DNA of 63,718 nt from positions 1-63,718 of the forward strand of contig NZ_QUMK01000029.1 in assembly GCF_010907035.1 (NCBI RefSeq), in the 5' to 3' direction. Both the position numbers and the translations under genes were made by a program. Each line of letters opens with the position of its first letter. The stretch's first letter is position 1. The DNA comes from Rhodopseudomonas sp. BR0M22. Its GTDB lineage: Bacteria > Pseudomonadota > Alphaproteobacteria > Rhizobiales > Xanthobacteraceae. Shown one piece after another: positions 37,479 to 47,624 of this stretch. The notes under the pieces were generated by a model. That model was not told the DNA's origin, searched no databases, and saw only the letters and a list, made by a program, of their open reading frames with translations.

Positions 37479-38621
37479 CTATTCGGCCGCCGCGCGGTTG
37501 CCCAGCACCTCATGGTTGTGCGCGCCGAGCTTCGGCGTGGCGAGCTCGGGATGCGGCCGTTCGCCGTCGAACACAATCGGCAGACCGGCGACCTTGAGGC
37601 CGGTATCCGGCATCGTGCGCAGCAGATCGACCGCGGCGAGCTGTTCGGTGGCGGCAAGCTCGGGAATGTCGTTGACCGGACTCACCGGCACCCCGGCTCT
37701 CTTGAGGGCCGCGAGCCAAGCCGCGGCGCCACGGCTCTTCAGCACCTCCTGCATCATCATGACCAGCTCGGCCCGATGCGCGGCGCGATCGCGCACCCGC
37801 GCGAAGCGCTCGTCGCTGCTCCACTCCGGATGGCCCAGCACGTCGGCACAGCGCGCGAACAGCCGGTCGTTGCCGGCGGCGATCACGATCGGACGATCGG
37901 CGGTCTCGAACACCTGATACGGCGCCAGCGTGCCGCTGGCGGTGCCGTGGCGCACCGGCGCCTCGCCGTCGAGCAGATAGCCGCTCAGCGACATGTCGAC
38001 CCAGCCGACCGCGGTGTCGAACAGCGAGGTGTCGATCACGCAACCTTTGCCGGTGACGTGGCGCTGCTGCAGCGCCGCCAGCGCGCCGATCACGCACCAC
38101 TGCGCGGTGGCGCGATCGTTGATCGGCGGCGCACAGAATATCGGCGGATGCTCGGGACTACCGGTCAGCGACATCACACCACCATAGGCCTGCAGCAGTG
38201 GATCGAAGCCCGGCTCCTTGCTCAGCGGACCGGTCTTGCCGAACGCCCACACCGAGCAATAGATCAGCCGCGGGTTGACTGCACACAGCACCTCCGGACC
38301 GATCCCGCACGAAGCGACGACACCGGAGCGCAGGTTCTGGATCAGGATATCGGCGTCCTTGACCAGCTCCTTCAGCCGCACGACGTCGTCGGGGGTCTTG
38401 ATATCGAGCGTCACCGAGCGTTTGTTGCGGTTGTAGGTGTGAAACAGCAGCGAGTCGCCGTCGACGAAGGGCGGGCCCCAATGCCGGGCATCGTCGCCGC
38501 CGTCGTGTTTTTCGATCTTGATCACCTCGGCGCCCATGTCGCCGAGGATCATCCCGGCCATCGGCCCGGCGATCGCCTGCGCGATCTCGATCACTTTGAT
38601 GCCGGCGAGCGGTCCACCCAT
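37479..38621 (-). CDS. CaiB/BaiF (family III) CoA-transferase
   Basis: 380-residue class III CoA-transferase, moving CoA between an acyl-CoA and a carboxylate. LAGIKVIEIAQAIAGPMAGM and LGDMGAEVIKIEKHDGGDDA are the canonical N-terminus. RSVTLDIKTPDDV and NPRLIYCSVWAFGKTGPLS follow, with the region of the catalytic Asp in the central part. The substrate cannot be inferred. The ATG at 38621 (MGGPLAGIKV) is the family start. It is divergent from the LysE-family gene with a 92-base gap. Confidence 0.9.
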   Translation of the reverse strand: MGGPLAGIKVIEIAQAIAGPMAGMILGDMGAEVIKIEKHDGGDDARHWGPPFVDGDSLLFHTYNRNKRSVTLDIKTPDDVVRLKELVKDADILIQNLRSGVVASCGIGPEVLCAVNPRLIYCSVWAFGKTGPLSKEPGFDPLLQAYGGVMSLTGSPEHPPIFCAPPINDRATAQWCVIGALAALQQRHVTGKGCVIDTSLFDTAVGWVDMSLSGYLLDGEAPVRHGTASGTLAPYQVFETADRPIVIAAGNDRLFARCADVLGHPEWSSDERFARVRDRAAHRAELVMMMQEVLKSRGAAAWLAALKRAGVPVSPVNDIPELAATEQLAAVDLLRTMPDTGLKVAGLPIVFDGERPHPELATPKLGAHNHEVLGNRAAAE

Positions 38622-38713
38622 TGCGGTCTCCGATTTCGTGTTAGGTTTCTTGGCGCGCACTGTTTCAGCGGCGCGAGGCAAATTGCAAGTGTCTAGCAGA
38701 AGCGGAGCACACA

Positions 38714-39328
38714 ATGGTGACTGCCGAATTTCTCATTACCTCGCTGATCGTCGTCGCCTCTCCCGGAACCGGGGTGCTCTACACCGTGGCCACCGGGCTG
38801 TCGCGCGGGCCTCGCGCCAGCGCGATCGCGGCGTTCGGCTCGACCATCGGCATCGTGCCGCATATGGCCGCCGCGATCCTCGGTCTCGCCGCCCTGCTCC
38901 ACACCAGCGCAATAGCGTTCCAGACCTTCAAGTATCTCGGCGTCGCGTATCTGCTCTACATGGCGTGGAAGACGCTCGGTGAGCGCGGGCCACTCAGCGT
39001 CGAGACCGACGTCGGTGCTCCCTCGGCGCTGCAGATGACGGTGACGGGCGTCCTGATCAACATCCTCAATCCGAAGCTGTCGATCTTCTTCCTCGCCTTC
39101 CTGCCGCAATTCGTCTCCACCGACGATGACCATCCGCTCGGCCGCATGATCGAGCTCAGCGGCATCTTCATGCTGATGACATTCGTGGTGTTCGTGATCT
39201 ACGGCCTGTTCGCCGCCTGGCTGCGCGACCACGTCATCACCCGCCCGCAAGTGATGACCTGGCTCCGCCGCAGCTTCGCCGCCGCCTTCGTAGCACTCGG
39301 CGCCAAGCTGGCGACGGCGGAGCGGTGA
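38714..39328 (+). CDS. LysE-family (RhtB-type) exporter
   Basis: 204-residue inner-membrane protein with about six hydrophobic helices, similar to RhtB/LysE amino-acid and metabolite exporters. The N-terminal motif SPGTGVLYTVATGLSRGPRA corresponds to the PGP-x-x-x-x-x-x-G-x-x-x-G consensus. GVLINILNPKLSIFFLAFLP is the second hallmark. The exported substrate is unknown. A palindromic hairpin repeat lies 32 bases beyond the stop, between this gene and the convergent dioxygenase-like gene. Confidence 0.9.
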   Translation: MVTAEFLITSLIVVASPGTGVLYTVATGLSRGPRASAIAAFGSTIGIVPHMAAAILGLAALLHTSAIAFQTFKYLGVAYLLYMAWKTLGERGPLSVETDVGAPSALQMTVTGVLINILNPKLSIFFLAFLPQFVSTDDDHPLGRMIELSGIFMLMTFVVFVIYGLFAAWLRDHVITRPQVMTWLRRSFAAAFVALGAKLATAER

Positions 39329-39359
39329 CGCCTGTTATTAAGCTGATCGTCTCACCGCC

Positions 39360-39388
39360 GTCATGGCCGGGCTCGTCCCGGCCATGAC
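39360..39388. repeat. Short palindromic repeat, family 2, between convergent genes
   Basis: GTCATGGCCGGG (39360-39371), CTCGT loop, CCCGGCCATGAC (39377-39388): a perfect 12-bp stem. It lies between two convergent stops and may serve as a bidirectional transcription stop. It is related to the element at 51772-51861. Confidence 0.8.
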
Positions 39389-39422
39389 GAAGGATATCAC
39401 CTTCGCTAATTAAGGGCGTCAG

Positions 39423-40226
39423 TCAGGTCCGCGCGCGGATCTCGTTGAGCAGGAAGTTACCGAGCCGCTTGCCGCGATTGCGCAGCACCTTGAGCGGGCC
39501 CTGGTCGACGAAGTAAGTCAGCAGAATGCTGTCACGCGTTTCGACGCCCGCCGGGACGGTGTCGGCCGAATGCCAGCTCTGCTTGTCGACAGCAAACGCG
39601 TAGCCGGAATTCGGCGCGAACTTCATCTGCCGCGCCTTCGGCATCGAGCCGTCCGGCAAGACATCATGGAAGATCGTACCGATATCGGTATGGGCTTCGT
39701 CGCGCGGCAGATAGAGCTGCACGGTGATGCCCTTCCAATGCGTGTCGGTGTGCGGCGTAATCTTGTAGCCTGGAACGTCGCGCGTCAGGATCGGAATCGG
39801 AAACATCCCGACATGCTGCGCGTCCGGCCCAAATCGCTTCTCCAGCGCCGGCGCCAGCTTGCGGCGAAACGCGTCCTTCACCGGCTCCGAGCACAGCGCG
39901 TCGCCGACCATGCGCCAGACCGAGCGCTTCTCCGGCGGCAGGTGTCGGATGTACTCCGGAAACAGATCGATCTTGACTCGGGTGTGGGTGCCGTCGGCAA
40001 GATCATTGCCCTTGCTGCGGCCGTGCATCGGTCGGTAGTCGGTGTTGCGCGGCAGCGCCTGAAGCATCGCCGCGTACACCAGCGCGGGAAAGATCCCGAC
40101 GAATTCGAGGTGATAGAACGGCTCCATCACCACCGCGGCGGACTCGATCGCCCCGACGATGTGGTTGATCAACGCTGCGGTCGCTTCCGCCAACTCCGAC
40201 GGACGCCGTTCGGCCATCTGATCCAT
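39423..40226 (-). CDS. 2-oxoglutarate/Fe(II)-dependent dioxygenase-like protein
   Basis: 267-residue protein with a probable jelly-roll metal site. HTDTHWKGITVQLYLPRDE supplies the H-x-D pair, the distal histidine is probably in DKQSWHSADTVPAG, and the arginine that would hold 2-oxoglutarate in VETRDSILLTYF. Substrate unknown; related proteins occur near methyltransferase and surface-polysaccharide genes, but none is adjacent here. The ATG at 40226 has GGAG seven bases upstream. The assignment rests on motif recognition rather than a full family match. Confidence 0.7.
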   Translation of the reverse strand: MDQMAERRPSELAEATAALINHIVGAIESAAVVMEPFYHLEFVGIFPALVYAAMLQALPRNTDYRPMHGRSKGNDLADGTHTRVKIDLFPEYIRHLPPEKRSVWRMVGDALCSEPVKDAFRRKLAPALEKRFGPDAQHVGMFPIPILTRDVPGYKITPHTDTHWKGITVQLYLPRDEAHTDIGTIFHDVLPDGSMPKARQMKFAPNSGYAFAVDKQSWHSADTVPAGVETRDSILLTYFVDQGPLKVLRNRGKRLGNFLLNEIRART

Positions 40227-40311
40227 GAAATCTCCGCTGGGCTGCTTCGTCTTGTTGAGACTAGCTAGCAACTACGATCAGCACCAGCGGATTTCGTTCC
40301 CCCGATGGCAG

Positions 40312-41445
40312 CTATGCGTTGGGGGTGATCAGGAATTTCTCCCCGGTCGCGCGTTTGTTGTAGACCGCGACGGCATCGAGGCTCAGCGCCTCCTTCAGCG
40401 ACACCGTCCGCGTGTAGTGGCTGGCGAAGGTGGTTTTGATCTCGGCGGCGACACGAGCGCGGAGCTTGGCGGCATCTGCGGCGCCGATCTTCTGCAGGAA
40501 CGGGAACAGCAGCCAGCCGCCGGCCGCCCAGGCGAAGCCGAAATTGCGCACGATCTCGGTCGGCTTGGTATCGAGGCTGCCGTAGATGTACACCTGCTTC
40601 ATCACGTTCGAACCGTAGCGGCTGTAGGGGCCAGTGGCGGTCTTGCCGATCGCGGCTTCCATGCAGCTCAGGATTTGGCCGGCGAGCCGGCCGCCGCCGA
40701 TCGCGTCGAACGCAATGGTGGCGCCCGTCTTGACCAGTGCCTCGGTGAGATCATCGAGGAAAGTCGGCGCCGTGGAGTCGACCACGTATTTGGCGCCGAT
40801 CTCGCGCAGCATCTTGGCCTGCGCCTCGCTGCGGACGATGTTGACCAGATCGATGCCGTCCTTGAGACAGATCCGGTTCAGCATCTGGCCGAGGTTTGAG
40901 GCGGCGGCCGTGTGCACAAGCGCCTTGTGACCTTCCCGCTTCATCGTCTCGGTCATGCCGAGCGACGTCAGCGGATTGACGAAGCATGACGCGCCTTCGG
41001 CCGCGGTGGTGCCGTCGGCCAGCTTCAGGCAATCGGCCGCCTTGATCAGGCGATACTCCGCGTACATCGCGCCGCCGATCATCGCGACGGTCTTGCCGAG
41101 CAGCGCCTGTGCCGCGTCCGAACTGCCGGCCTTGATCACGGTGCCGGCGCCCTCGTTGCCGACCGGCATCGACTCGTCGAGCCGGCCCGCCATCGCCTTC
41201 ATGGCGGCTTCGGGCACTTTGGCAGTGATCACCGGCGCATCGGGCGTGCCGGACGCTTTCGCCGTCGACATGTCGGCGGCGCCGAACAGCAGGCCGAGAT
41301 CGGAGGGATTGATCGGGGTGGCTTCGACCCGGACCACGACCTCGTCGGGGCCGGGCTCGGGAATGCTCACCGGCACCAGCGAAACTTCGAGATCGCCGCT
41401 CGCCTTGATCAGCGAGCGCAGTTGCAGTCCGGTGGTGTCACTCAC
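40312..41445 (-). CDS. Zinc-independent MDR-superfamily alcohol dehydrogenase/quinone reductase-like
   Basis: 377-residue medium-chain dehydrogenase/reductase. The GroES-like N-terminal domain (VVVRVEATPINPSDLGLLFG) resembles quinone oxidoreductases. The Rossmann domain begins around HKALVHTAAASNLGQMLNRI, an AASS-type nucleotide-binding loop. AMYAEYRLIKAADCLKLADG is typical. No structural or catalytic zinc cysteine cluster is apparent, pointing to an NADPH quinone reductase or enoyl reductase type. Substrate unknown. A palindromic repeat lies upstream of its start, between it and eno. Confidence 0.85.
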   Translation of the reverse strand: MSDTTGLQLRSLIKASGDLEVSLVPVSIPEPGPDEVVVRVEATPINPSDLGLLFGAADMSTAKASGTPDAPVITAKVPEAAMKAMAGRLDESMPVGNEGAGTVIKAGSSDAAQALLGKTVAMIGGAMYAEYRLIKAADCLKLADGTTAAEGASCFVNPLTSLGMTETMKREGHKALVHTAAASNLGQMLNRICLKDGIDLVNIVRSEAQAKMLREIGAKYVVDSTAPTFLDDLTEALVKTGATIAFDAIGGGRLAGQILSCMEAAIGKTATGPYSRYGSNVMKQVYIYGSLDTKPTEIVRNFGFAWAAGGWLLFPFLQKIGAADAAKLRARVAAEIKTTFASHYTRTVSLKEALSLDAVAVYNKRATGEKFLITPNA

Positions 41446-41528
41446 GCGTCGTCTCCCTGCTTGTTGTCAGCGCGGCCGCACCTTGGGACAGCCGCGCGCA
41501 GGGTTCAAGACCGCGTTGATAACCTATC

Positions 41529-41610
41529 CGTCATTGCGAGGAGCGAAGCGACGAAGCAATCCAGTTCCGACATCCTGCCTCTGAATTGCTTCGCTTCGCT
41601 CGCAATGACG
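41529..41610. repeat. 82-bp palindromic repeat, family 1, copy 2
   Basis: It begins CGTCATTGCGAGGAGCGAAG and ends CGAAGC-like arms finishing in CGCAATGACG; the inner arms are AAGCAATCCAG and CTGAATTGCTTCG. It is the same length as the copy at 10441-10522. It lies 10 bases from the eno stop and may fold at the 3' end of the eno transcript. Confidence 0.85.
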
Positions 41611-41620
41611 CGGTTCGAGT

Positions 41621-43054
<1,434 letters not shown>

Positions 43055-43090
43055 CTAGGACGGCGGTAACGGAGACCACAAGTTCAAGCC

Positions 43091-43567
43091 ATGTCGAAAA
43101 CACCCCGCAAGTCCGCCTCCTCCCCGTCCCTGCAGCTCGGCCAGGCGGTCGAATGGCCCGACCGGCCGGAAGCCGCCAAGCTCGACCGGGTGCCGAACCC
43201 GCAAAAGGACACCAATTTCCTGGCCCGCTTCACCGCGCCGGAATTCACCTCGCTGTGCCCGGTGACCGGCCAGCCGGATTTCGCGCATCTGGTGATCGAT
43301 TATGTTCCGGGCCCGTGGCTCCTGGAGTCGAAGTCGCTGAAGCTGTACCTCGCCTCGTTCCGCAACCACGGCGCCTTCCACGAGGACTGCACCGTGGCGA
43401 TCGGCAAGCGGATCGCGACCGAAATCAAACCGAAATGGCTGCGCATCGGCGGCTATTGGTATCCGCGCGGCGGCATCCCGATCGACGTGTTCTGGCAGAC
43501 CGGCAAATTGCCGAAGGACGTCTGGGTGCCCGACCAGGGCGTGCAGCCGTATCGCGGACGGGGTTAG
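43091..43567 (+). CDS. queF: NADPH-dependent 7-cyano-7-deazaguanine reductase
   Basis: Reduces preQ0 to preQ1 in queuosine biosynthesis. The 158-residue length indicates the unimodular type. The catalytic Cys is in [17 protein letters not shown], where the Asp is also conserved; the NADPH-binding segment is [20 protein letters not shown], with the conserved His-Glu. No preQ1 riboswitch is evident upstream. The stop overlaps that of the convergent MFS gene by four bases. Confidence 0.95.
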   Translation: MSKTPRKSASSPSLQLGQAVEWPDRPEAAKLDRVPNPQKDTNFLARFTAPEFTSLCPVTGQPDFAHLVIDYVPGPWLLESKSLKLYLASFRNHGAFHEDCTVAIGKRIATEIKPKWLRIGGYWYPRGGIPIDVFWQTGKLPKDVWVPDQGVQPYRGRG

Positions 43568-44793
43568 TTTCCGACTTCCACCTGCATTACCGCATCCGCC
43601 GGCGGGCGCGGCTTGAGGATGCGCGCCAGTGTCAAGCCGAGCATCGCCATCGTCAGCGCGGTCAGCATCAGCGTCGCCGACTTGCCGAGGTGGGACAGGC
43701 CGAAGCCGTAGGCGATTGGGCCGGTGGTCTGGCCGATGAAGAAAAAGAACGAGTGCAGCGACATCGCGGTGCCGCGCGCGGTTTCGGTGAGCTCGGAGGC
43801 GAACACCTGGATGCAGCCGTGCAGCATGTAGAACCCCATCCCCATCAGGATGAAGGCGAACATCTGCGCCTGCCAGTGCGGGCCGAGCATGATCGCGGCG
43901 AGCTGCAGCGCGACCAACAGACCGCCGCCGATCATCATGCCGGTGGTGCCGAGCCGCGGCAGCAACTGCGAGACCGTCAGCGTGTAGATCAGGCCGCCGA
44001 TCGCAAACCCCGCGATCACGACGCCGGCAATCGACAGCCGCTGTTCGCCCTGCTCGTGCAGAAACGCCGCGACGTAAGGAAACACCCCCATCACGCAGGT
44101 GCCTTCGATGAACACCGCGCTGAAGCAAATCGCCGCGTTGGGATTTGAGAAGATGGTGCGATAACCGCGTCGCAGTGCCGGCAGGTCCATCTCGGCACGA
44201 CGCGGCGGCATGTCCGCGCCGCGCGCGGCAAACCCCACCGCGATCGCCGCGGCGATCACCAGCAGCCCGAGGATCGCCAGCACGCCGCGCCAGCCGAGAA
44301 AATCGCCGATCACGCCCGACGCCGAAGCGCCGAGCAGATTGCCGGCCATCGAGCCGCCGAGCACGCGACCGATCGCGATCTGCCGCCGATCCACCGTGAC
44401 CAGATCGGCCGCAAGGCCGAGCGCCACCGGAAACACGCCGCCGGCGCCGATGCCCGCGAGGATACGGCAGACGAACAGCACCGCGAATGACGACGACAGC
44501 GCGCCGAGCAGATTGGCGAAGCCGAGCAGCGCCAGGCAGATGATCATCAACCGCGCTTTGCCGAACAGATCGCCGAGCGCGCCGATCGCAGGCTGCACCA
44601 CCGCGAAGGTGAAGGCGGTGACCGCCGCGAGCCCGGCCGCGGTGGTGATCGTGACGGAGAAATCGTCGGCGATCCGCGGCAGAACCGGATCGAGCGCGCG
44701 CGTCGACAGCGAGGCCGCGAAGCTCGATAGAGCGATGATATTAAGCGCCGGCGGCAGCCGCGAGGACGAAGCGGCACTGCCGGCTGGCGGCAT
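43564..44793 (-). CDS. MFS transporter (12-TM drug/metabolite type)
   Basis: 409-residue major facilitator with about twelve hydrophobic helices. The loop 2-3 signature is seen as [34 protein letters not shown] is the motif around TM4, and [20 protein letters not shown] follows. It resembles multidrug or sugar-efflux members; the substrate is unknown. The ATG at 44793 shares one base with the kdsA stop (TGATG), so it is probably translated with kdsA. It ends overlapping the queF stop on the opposite strand. Confidence 0.88.
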   Translation of the reverse strand: MPPAGSAASSSRLPPALNIIALSSFAASLSTRALDPVLPRIADDFSVTITTAAGLAAVTAFTFAVVQPAIGALGDLFGKARLMIICLALLGFANLLGALSSSFAVLFVCRILAGIGAGGVFPVALGLAADLVTVDRRQIAIGRVLGGSMAGNLLGASASGVIGDFLGWRGVLAILGLLVIAAAIAVGFAARGADMPPRRAEMDLPALRRGYRTIFSNPNAAICFSAVFIEGTCVMGVFPYVAAFLHEQGEQRLSIAGVVIAGFAIGGLIYTLTVSQLLPRLGTTGMMIGGGLLVALQLAAIMLGPHWQAQMFAFILMGMGFYMLHGCIQVFASELTETARGTAMSLHSFFFFIGQTTGPIAYGFGLSHLGKSATLMLTALTMAMLGLTLARILKPRPPADAVMQVEVGN

Positions 44794-45656
44794 CAAACGC
44801 TCCCGACCGCGGATCGCTTCTTGGTCAGCGCGTCGAATTCCATCAGCGTCTTCATCAGCGCTTCGAATTCGCGCAGCGGCACCATATTCGGCCCGTCGGA
44901 GGGCGCGTGGTCCGGATCGGGATGGGTCTCGATGAACACACCGGCGACTCCGACCGCGACCGCCGCGCGCGCCAGCACCGGAACATACTCGCGCTCACCG
45001 CCCGACGAAGTCCCCTTGCCGCCGGGCTGCTGCACCGAATGGGTGGCGTCGAAGATCACCGGCGCGCCGGTGGTCTTGGCCATGATCGACAGCGCGCGCA
45101 TGTCCGACACCAGCGTGTTGTAGCCGAACGACACGCCGCGCTCAGTCACCAGCACCTTCGAGTTGCCGGCGTGGGTAATCTTGGACACGACGTTGCCCAT
45201 GTCCCACGGCGCCAGGAACTGGCCCTTCTTGACGTTGACGACCTTGCCGGTCGCCGCCGCTGACAGCAGCAGGTCGGTCTGCCGGCACAGGAACGCCGGA
45301 ATCTGCAGAATGTCCACGGCTTCGGCGGCGCGCGCGCATTGCTCGCTCTCGTGCACGTCGGTCAGCACCGGCAGGCCGAGGCTTTCGCGGATTTCGGCGA
45401 AGATCGGCAGCGCAGCCTCGAGGCCGAGACCACGGGCGCTGGCCGCGCTGGTGCGGTTAGCCTTGTCGAACGAGGTCTTATAGACCAGCCCGATGCCGAG
45501 GCGCGTGGCGATCTCCTTCAGCGCCGAGGCGACTTCGAGGGCGTGACCGCGGCTTTCGAGCTGGCACGGGCCGGCGATCACCGACAGCGGCAACGAATTG
45601 CCGAATTTGACGTTGCCCGCCACGACGCTGGTCGCGGGCGCAATGCTCTTGTTCAC
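44793..45656 (-). CDS. kdsA: 3-deoxy-D-manno-octulosonate 8-phosphate synthase
   Basis: Condenses PEP and arabinose-5-phosphate into KDO-8-P for lipopolysaccharide. The 287 residues show [68 protein letters not shown] and [18 protein letters not shown], all conserved. Cys in GPCQLES could be a metal ligand, which would fit a metal-dependent type; this is not certain. It forms an apparent VOC-kdsA-MFS operon with ATGA and TGATG junctions. Confidence 0.95.
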   Translation of the reverse strand: MNKSIAPATSVVAGNVKFGNSLPLSVIAGPCQLESRGHALEVASALKEIATRLGIGLVYKTSFDKANRTSAASARGLGLEAALPIFAEIRESLGLPVLTDVHESEQCARAAEAVDILQIPAFLCRQTDLLLSAAATGKVVNVKKGQFLAPWDMGNVVSKITHAGNSKVLVTERGVSFGYNTLVSDMRALSIMAKTTGAPVIFDATHSVQQPGGKGTSSGGEREYVPVLARAAVAVGVAGVFIETHPDPDHAPSDGPNMVPLREFEALMKTLMEFDALTKKRSAVGSV

Positions 45657-46522
45657 CGCACTGTTCCTTGTTCGAAGATCAGAGTCGCGCCGCAGACATC
45701 CGGCACAATCAGGCGGCCGACATGGCGCGCCGCCGGGACCTTATGGTCTCGCAGCCGCCGTTCAACCACGGCGAGATCGTCCGCGGCAATCCGTAATCCG
45801 ACCAAGCTCGCACCCTCGCCCACCGACGGAACCGTGACGCCGTATTGGTCGCGCAACGACACCGGTTCGACGATATCGATGTCACCGCGGCCAGTGCCCG
45901 CAGTGACACCGATCGACGACGACCGCAGATCGCGCGATCCGGTGAAGGCTCCAAGGAAGATGTGATGATCGGTCGGATTGTCGGCGACCATCACCACCGC
46001 GGTCACGGCGCGGGCGCCGTTGACGTGGGTCTGAAACTCCGGATTCCAGAAGTTCTCTGGATAATGGTGCTGGCAAGCGGCGAAACCGGTCTGCGGCGAC
46101 AATGGATCGCGCGCGAACGCCAGCGAGAATTGCAGCTTCACGACGCTGCCGTCGGGGCGCCGTCCCTCCCGGCCGAAGCTGAACAGATCACCAGCCGCGA
46201 TGCCCGCGGCGGTGAACCGGCGCAGGTCGGCGGCCGCGTCGTCACTGGCGAGCAGCAGCATCGACAGCCCTTCGCGCACAGCCAAGTAATCACGCTGAAG
46301 CGCTCCGAACGACACGACACCGTCGCGCGGCGGCGGGATCTTGTCGGGTTCGCCGATCGTCAGCAGCTCGATGAAGAAGCGATCGAACTGGACGATGCGG
46401 TTGTGCGTCCCCCAGGGATGAACATTGCGCGCGCCGACGGTGAAGCCGAGCCGCTGATACAGATCCGCGGCCGCGTCGAGATCGCGCACCGCATGAACGA
46501 TATGGTCGAGACCGTTGGTCAT
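45653..46522 (-). CDS. VOC (glyoxalase_3-like) family protein
   Basis: 289-residue vicinal-oxygen-chelate fold protein. [40 protein letters not shown] and [11 protein letters not shown] are the conserved beta-alpha-beta module with a metal-site histidine and Glu. A second module occupies the C-terminal half, ending in [12 protein letters not shown]. Substrate unknown. The ATG at 46522 (MTNGLDHIV) is preferred. The frame stays open upstream through a degenerate palindromic repeat whose edge offers an ATG at 46537. The stop overlaps the kdsA start (ATGA). Confidence 0.86.
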   Translation of the reverse strand: MTNGLDHIVHAVRDLDAAADLYQRLGFTVGARNVHPWGTHNRIVQFDRFFIELLTIGEPDKIPPPRDGVVSFGALQRDYLAVREGLSMLLLASDDAAADLRRFTAAGIAAGDLFSFGREGRRPDGSVVKLQFSLAFARDPLSPQTGFAACQHHYPENFWNPEFQTHVNGARAVTAVVMVADNPTDHHIFLGAFTGSRDLRSSSIGVTAGTGRGDIDIVEPVSLRDQYGVTVPSVGEGASLVGLRIAADDLAVVERRLRDHKVPAARHVGRLIVPDVCGATLIFEQGTVR

Positions 46523-46531
46523 GAGCAAGAC

Positions 46532-46609
46532 CGTCATCGCCAGGAGCGCAGCGACGAAGCCATCCAGCCTCGTGCCCGGCGCTGGATTGCCGCGCTTCGC
46601 GCGCAATCA
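46532..46609. repeat. Degenerate palindromic repeat, family 1, copy 3
   Basis: CGTCATCGCCAGGAGCGCAG at one end, with CATCCAG and CTGGATTGC inner arms, ending in GCGCAATC. It diverges from the copies at 10441 and 41529 at several positions. It lies between the NIPSNAP gene stop and the VOC gene start. Confidence 0.75.
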
Positions 46610-46634
46610 AGATCGAAACTGATACTCATCCGAA

Positions 46635-46961
46635 TTACTTGAGCGCCGAGAACGAGGTCGGCACCAGCAACTGATTGGTGATGCGCTCGACGATCTGGCC
46701 GTCCTTCTCTGTCTCGGCCTTGGCGGCCAGCCATTCCGGATCGGTGGCGAAGGCGGTCCATTTCTGCTCCCGGTCGGCCAGGCTTTCCCAGGCCAGCAGA
46801 TAGGTCAGTTCCTGATTGGAGGCGCCGACCAGCGTGGTGAAGAACCCGGCCTGGCGGATGCCGTGCTTGTCGAACAGCTTGAGCGTGATGGTCTCGAACC
46901 GCTTCAGCACTGCCGGCAGTTTGCCCGGCACGCAGCGATAGACTCGGGTCTCGTAGATCAT
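46635..46961 (-). CDS. NIPSNAP family protein
   Basis: 108-residue ferredoxin-like (dimeric alpha/beta barrel) protein of the NIPSNAP family: MIYETRVYRCVPGKLPAVL, HGIRQAGFFTTLVGASNQEL and LLAWESLADREQKWTAFATD. Bacterial members have no settled function. It is complete for the family. It is upstream of the VOC gene on the same strand, separated by a palindromic repeat. To its right lies an accessory block beginning with brnT. Confidence 0.88.
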   Translation of the reverse strand: MIYETRVYRCVPGKLPAVLKRFETITLKLFDKHGIRQAGFFTTLVGASNQELTYLLAWESLADREQKWTAFATDPEWLAAKAETEKDGQIVERITNQLLVPTSFSALK

Positions 46962-47055
46962 CAGCTCTCCCCATGCTCGGCGAGCTTATAGCGGTAAGCC
47001 ACGGGGGTTGTCTTGCGTCACGCGCAGGGAGCAGAGTTGCGCATGCGCCGAACAG

Positions 47056-47069
47056 ATTGTATATACAAT
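47056..47069. promoter_or_regulatory. Perfect 14-bp palindrome overlapping the brnT start: probable BrnA operator
   Basis: ATTGTATATACAAT (47056-47069) is an exact palindrome in an otherwise GC-rich region and includes the first two bases of the brnT ATG. BrnT-BrnA operons are known to be autorepressed by the BrnA antitoxin binding at the promoter. The sequence also contains a TATATAC element that could be a -10 box, which would imply a near-leaderless message. Confidence 0.7.
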
Positions 47070-47322
47070 GTCGGACTTCGACCCGGCCAAGGATGCGATC
47101 AACCTCGCCAAGCACGGCATTTCGCTGGCGCGTTGGGTGGACATCGATATTCAGGTCACGTTCAAGGATAAACGCCGCGACTATGGCGAAGACCGCTATC
47201 GCGCCTACGGTTACATCGACGGCCTACCCTACTGCCTAGTGTTTGCCGACCGCAACGGAAAGGTCCGACCCATAAGTCTCCGTCGTGCCCACATGAAGGA
47301 GATCCGGCGTCATGTCACCTAG
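47068..47322 (+). CDS. brnT: BrnT ribonuclease toxin of a type II toxin-antitoxin system
   Basis: 84-residue toxin with a RelE-like fold; in Brucella BrnT is an RNase that stops translation. Motifs: FDPAKDAINLAKHGISLARW (the family N-terminus, K-H-G), YGEDRYRAYGYIDG, LVFADRNGKVRPISLRRA and a closing RRAHMKEIRRHV. The ATG at 47068 overlaps a perfect palindrome. The frame extends upstream to 47008, but that part is not family-like. The stop overlaps the brnA start by 11 bases, the usual toxin-first order for this family. Confidence 0.92.
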   Translation: MSDFDPAKDAINLAKHGISLARWVDIDIQVTFKDKRRDYGEDRYRAYGYIDGLPYCLVFADRNGKVRPISLRRAHMKEIRRHVT

Positions 47323-47587
47323 ATCGAAAGAACCGGTGTTCGACGACGACAACCCGGAATGGACTGAAGAGGACTTTGCTACGGCGCGACCGCCGGAGGA
47401 AGTCTTGCCGCCAGCAATTCTGGCCCAGTTTAAGAACACCCGTGGTCCCCAGAAGGCGCCGACCAAGGTGCCGGTGTCGATCCGGCTCAGCGCCGACGTG
47501 GTGGCGCACTACAAGGCGACCGGGCCCGGCTGGCAGTCGCGGATCGACGATACGCTACGCAAGGCCGCGAAGCTGAAGACTGGCTAG
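47312..47587 (+). CDS. brnA: BrnA antitoxin
   Basis: 91-residue antitoxin: a disordered acidic N-terminal half (VFDDDNPEWTEEDFATARPP) that wraps the toxin, and a C-terminal ribbon-helix-helix (KVPVSIRLSADVVAHYKATG, then WQSRIDDTLRKAAK) that dimerises and binds DNA. It is expected to repress its own operon through the palindrome at 47056-47069. It overlaps brnT by 11 bases, so translation is probably coupled. Confidence 0.92.
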   Translation: MSPRSKEPVFDDDNPEWTEEDFATARPPEEVLPPAILAQFKNTRGPQKAPTKVPVSIRLSADVVAHYKATGPGWQSRIDDTLRKAAKLKTG

Positions 47588-47624
47588 GTGGTCCGCACCA
47601 CGTCCATCTTCGTCCGAGGCCGCG

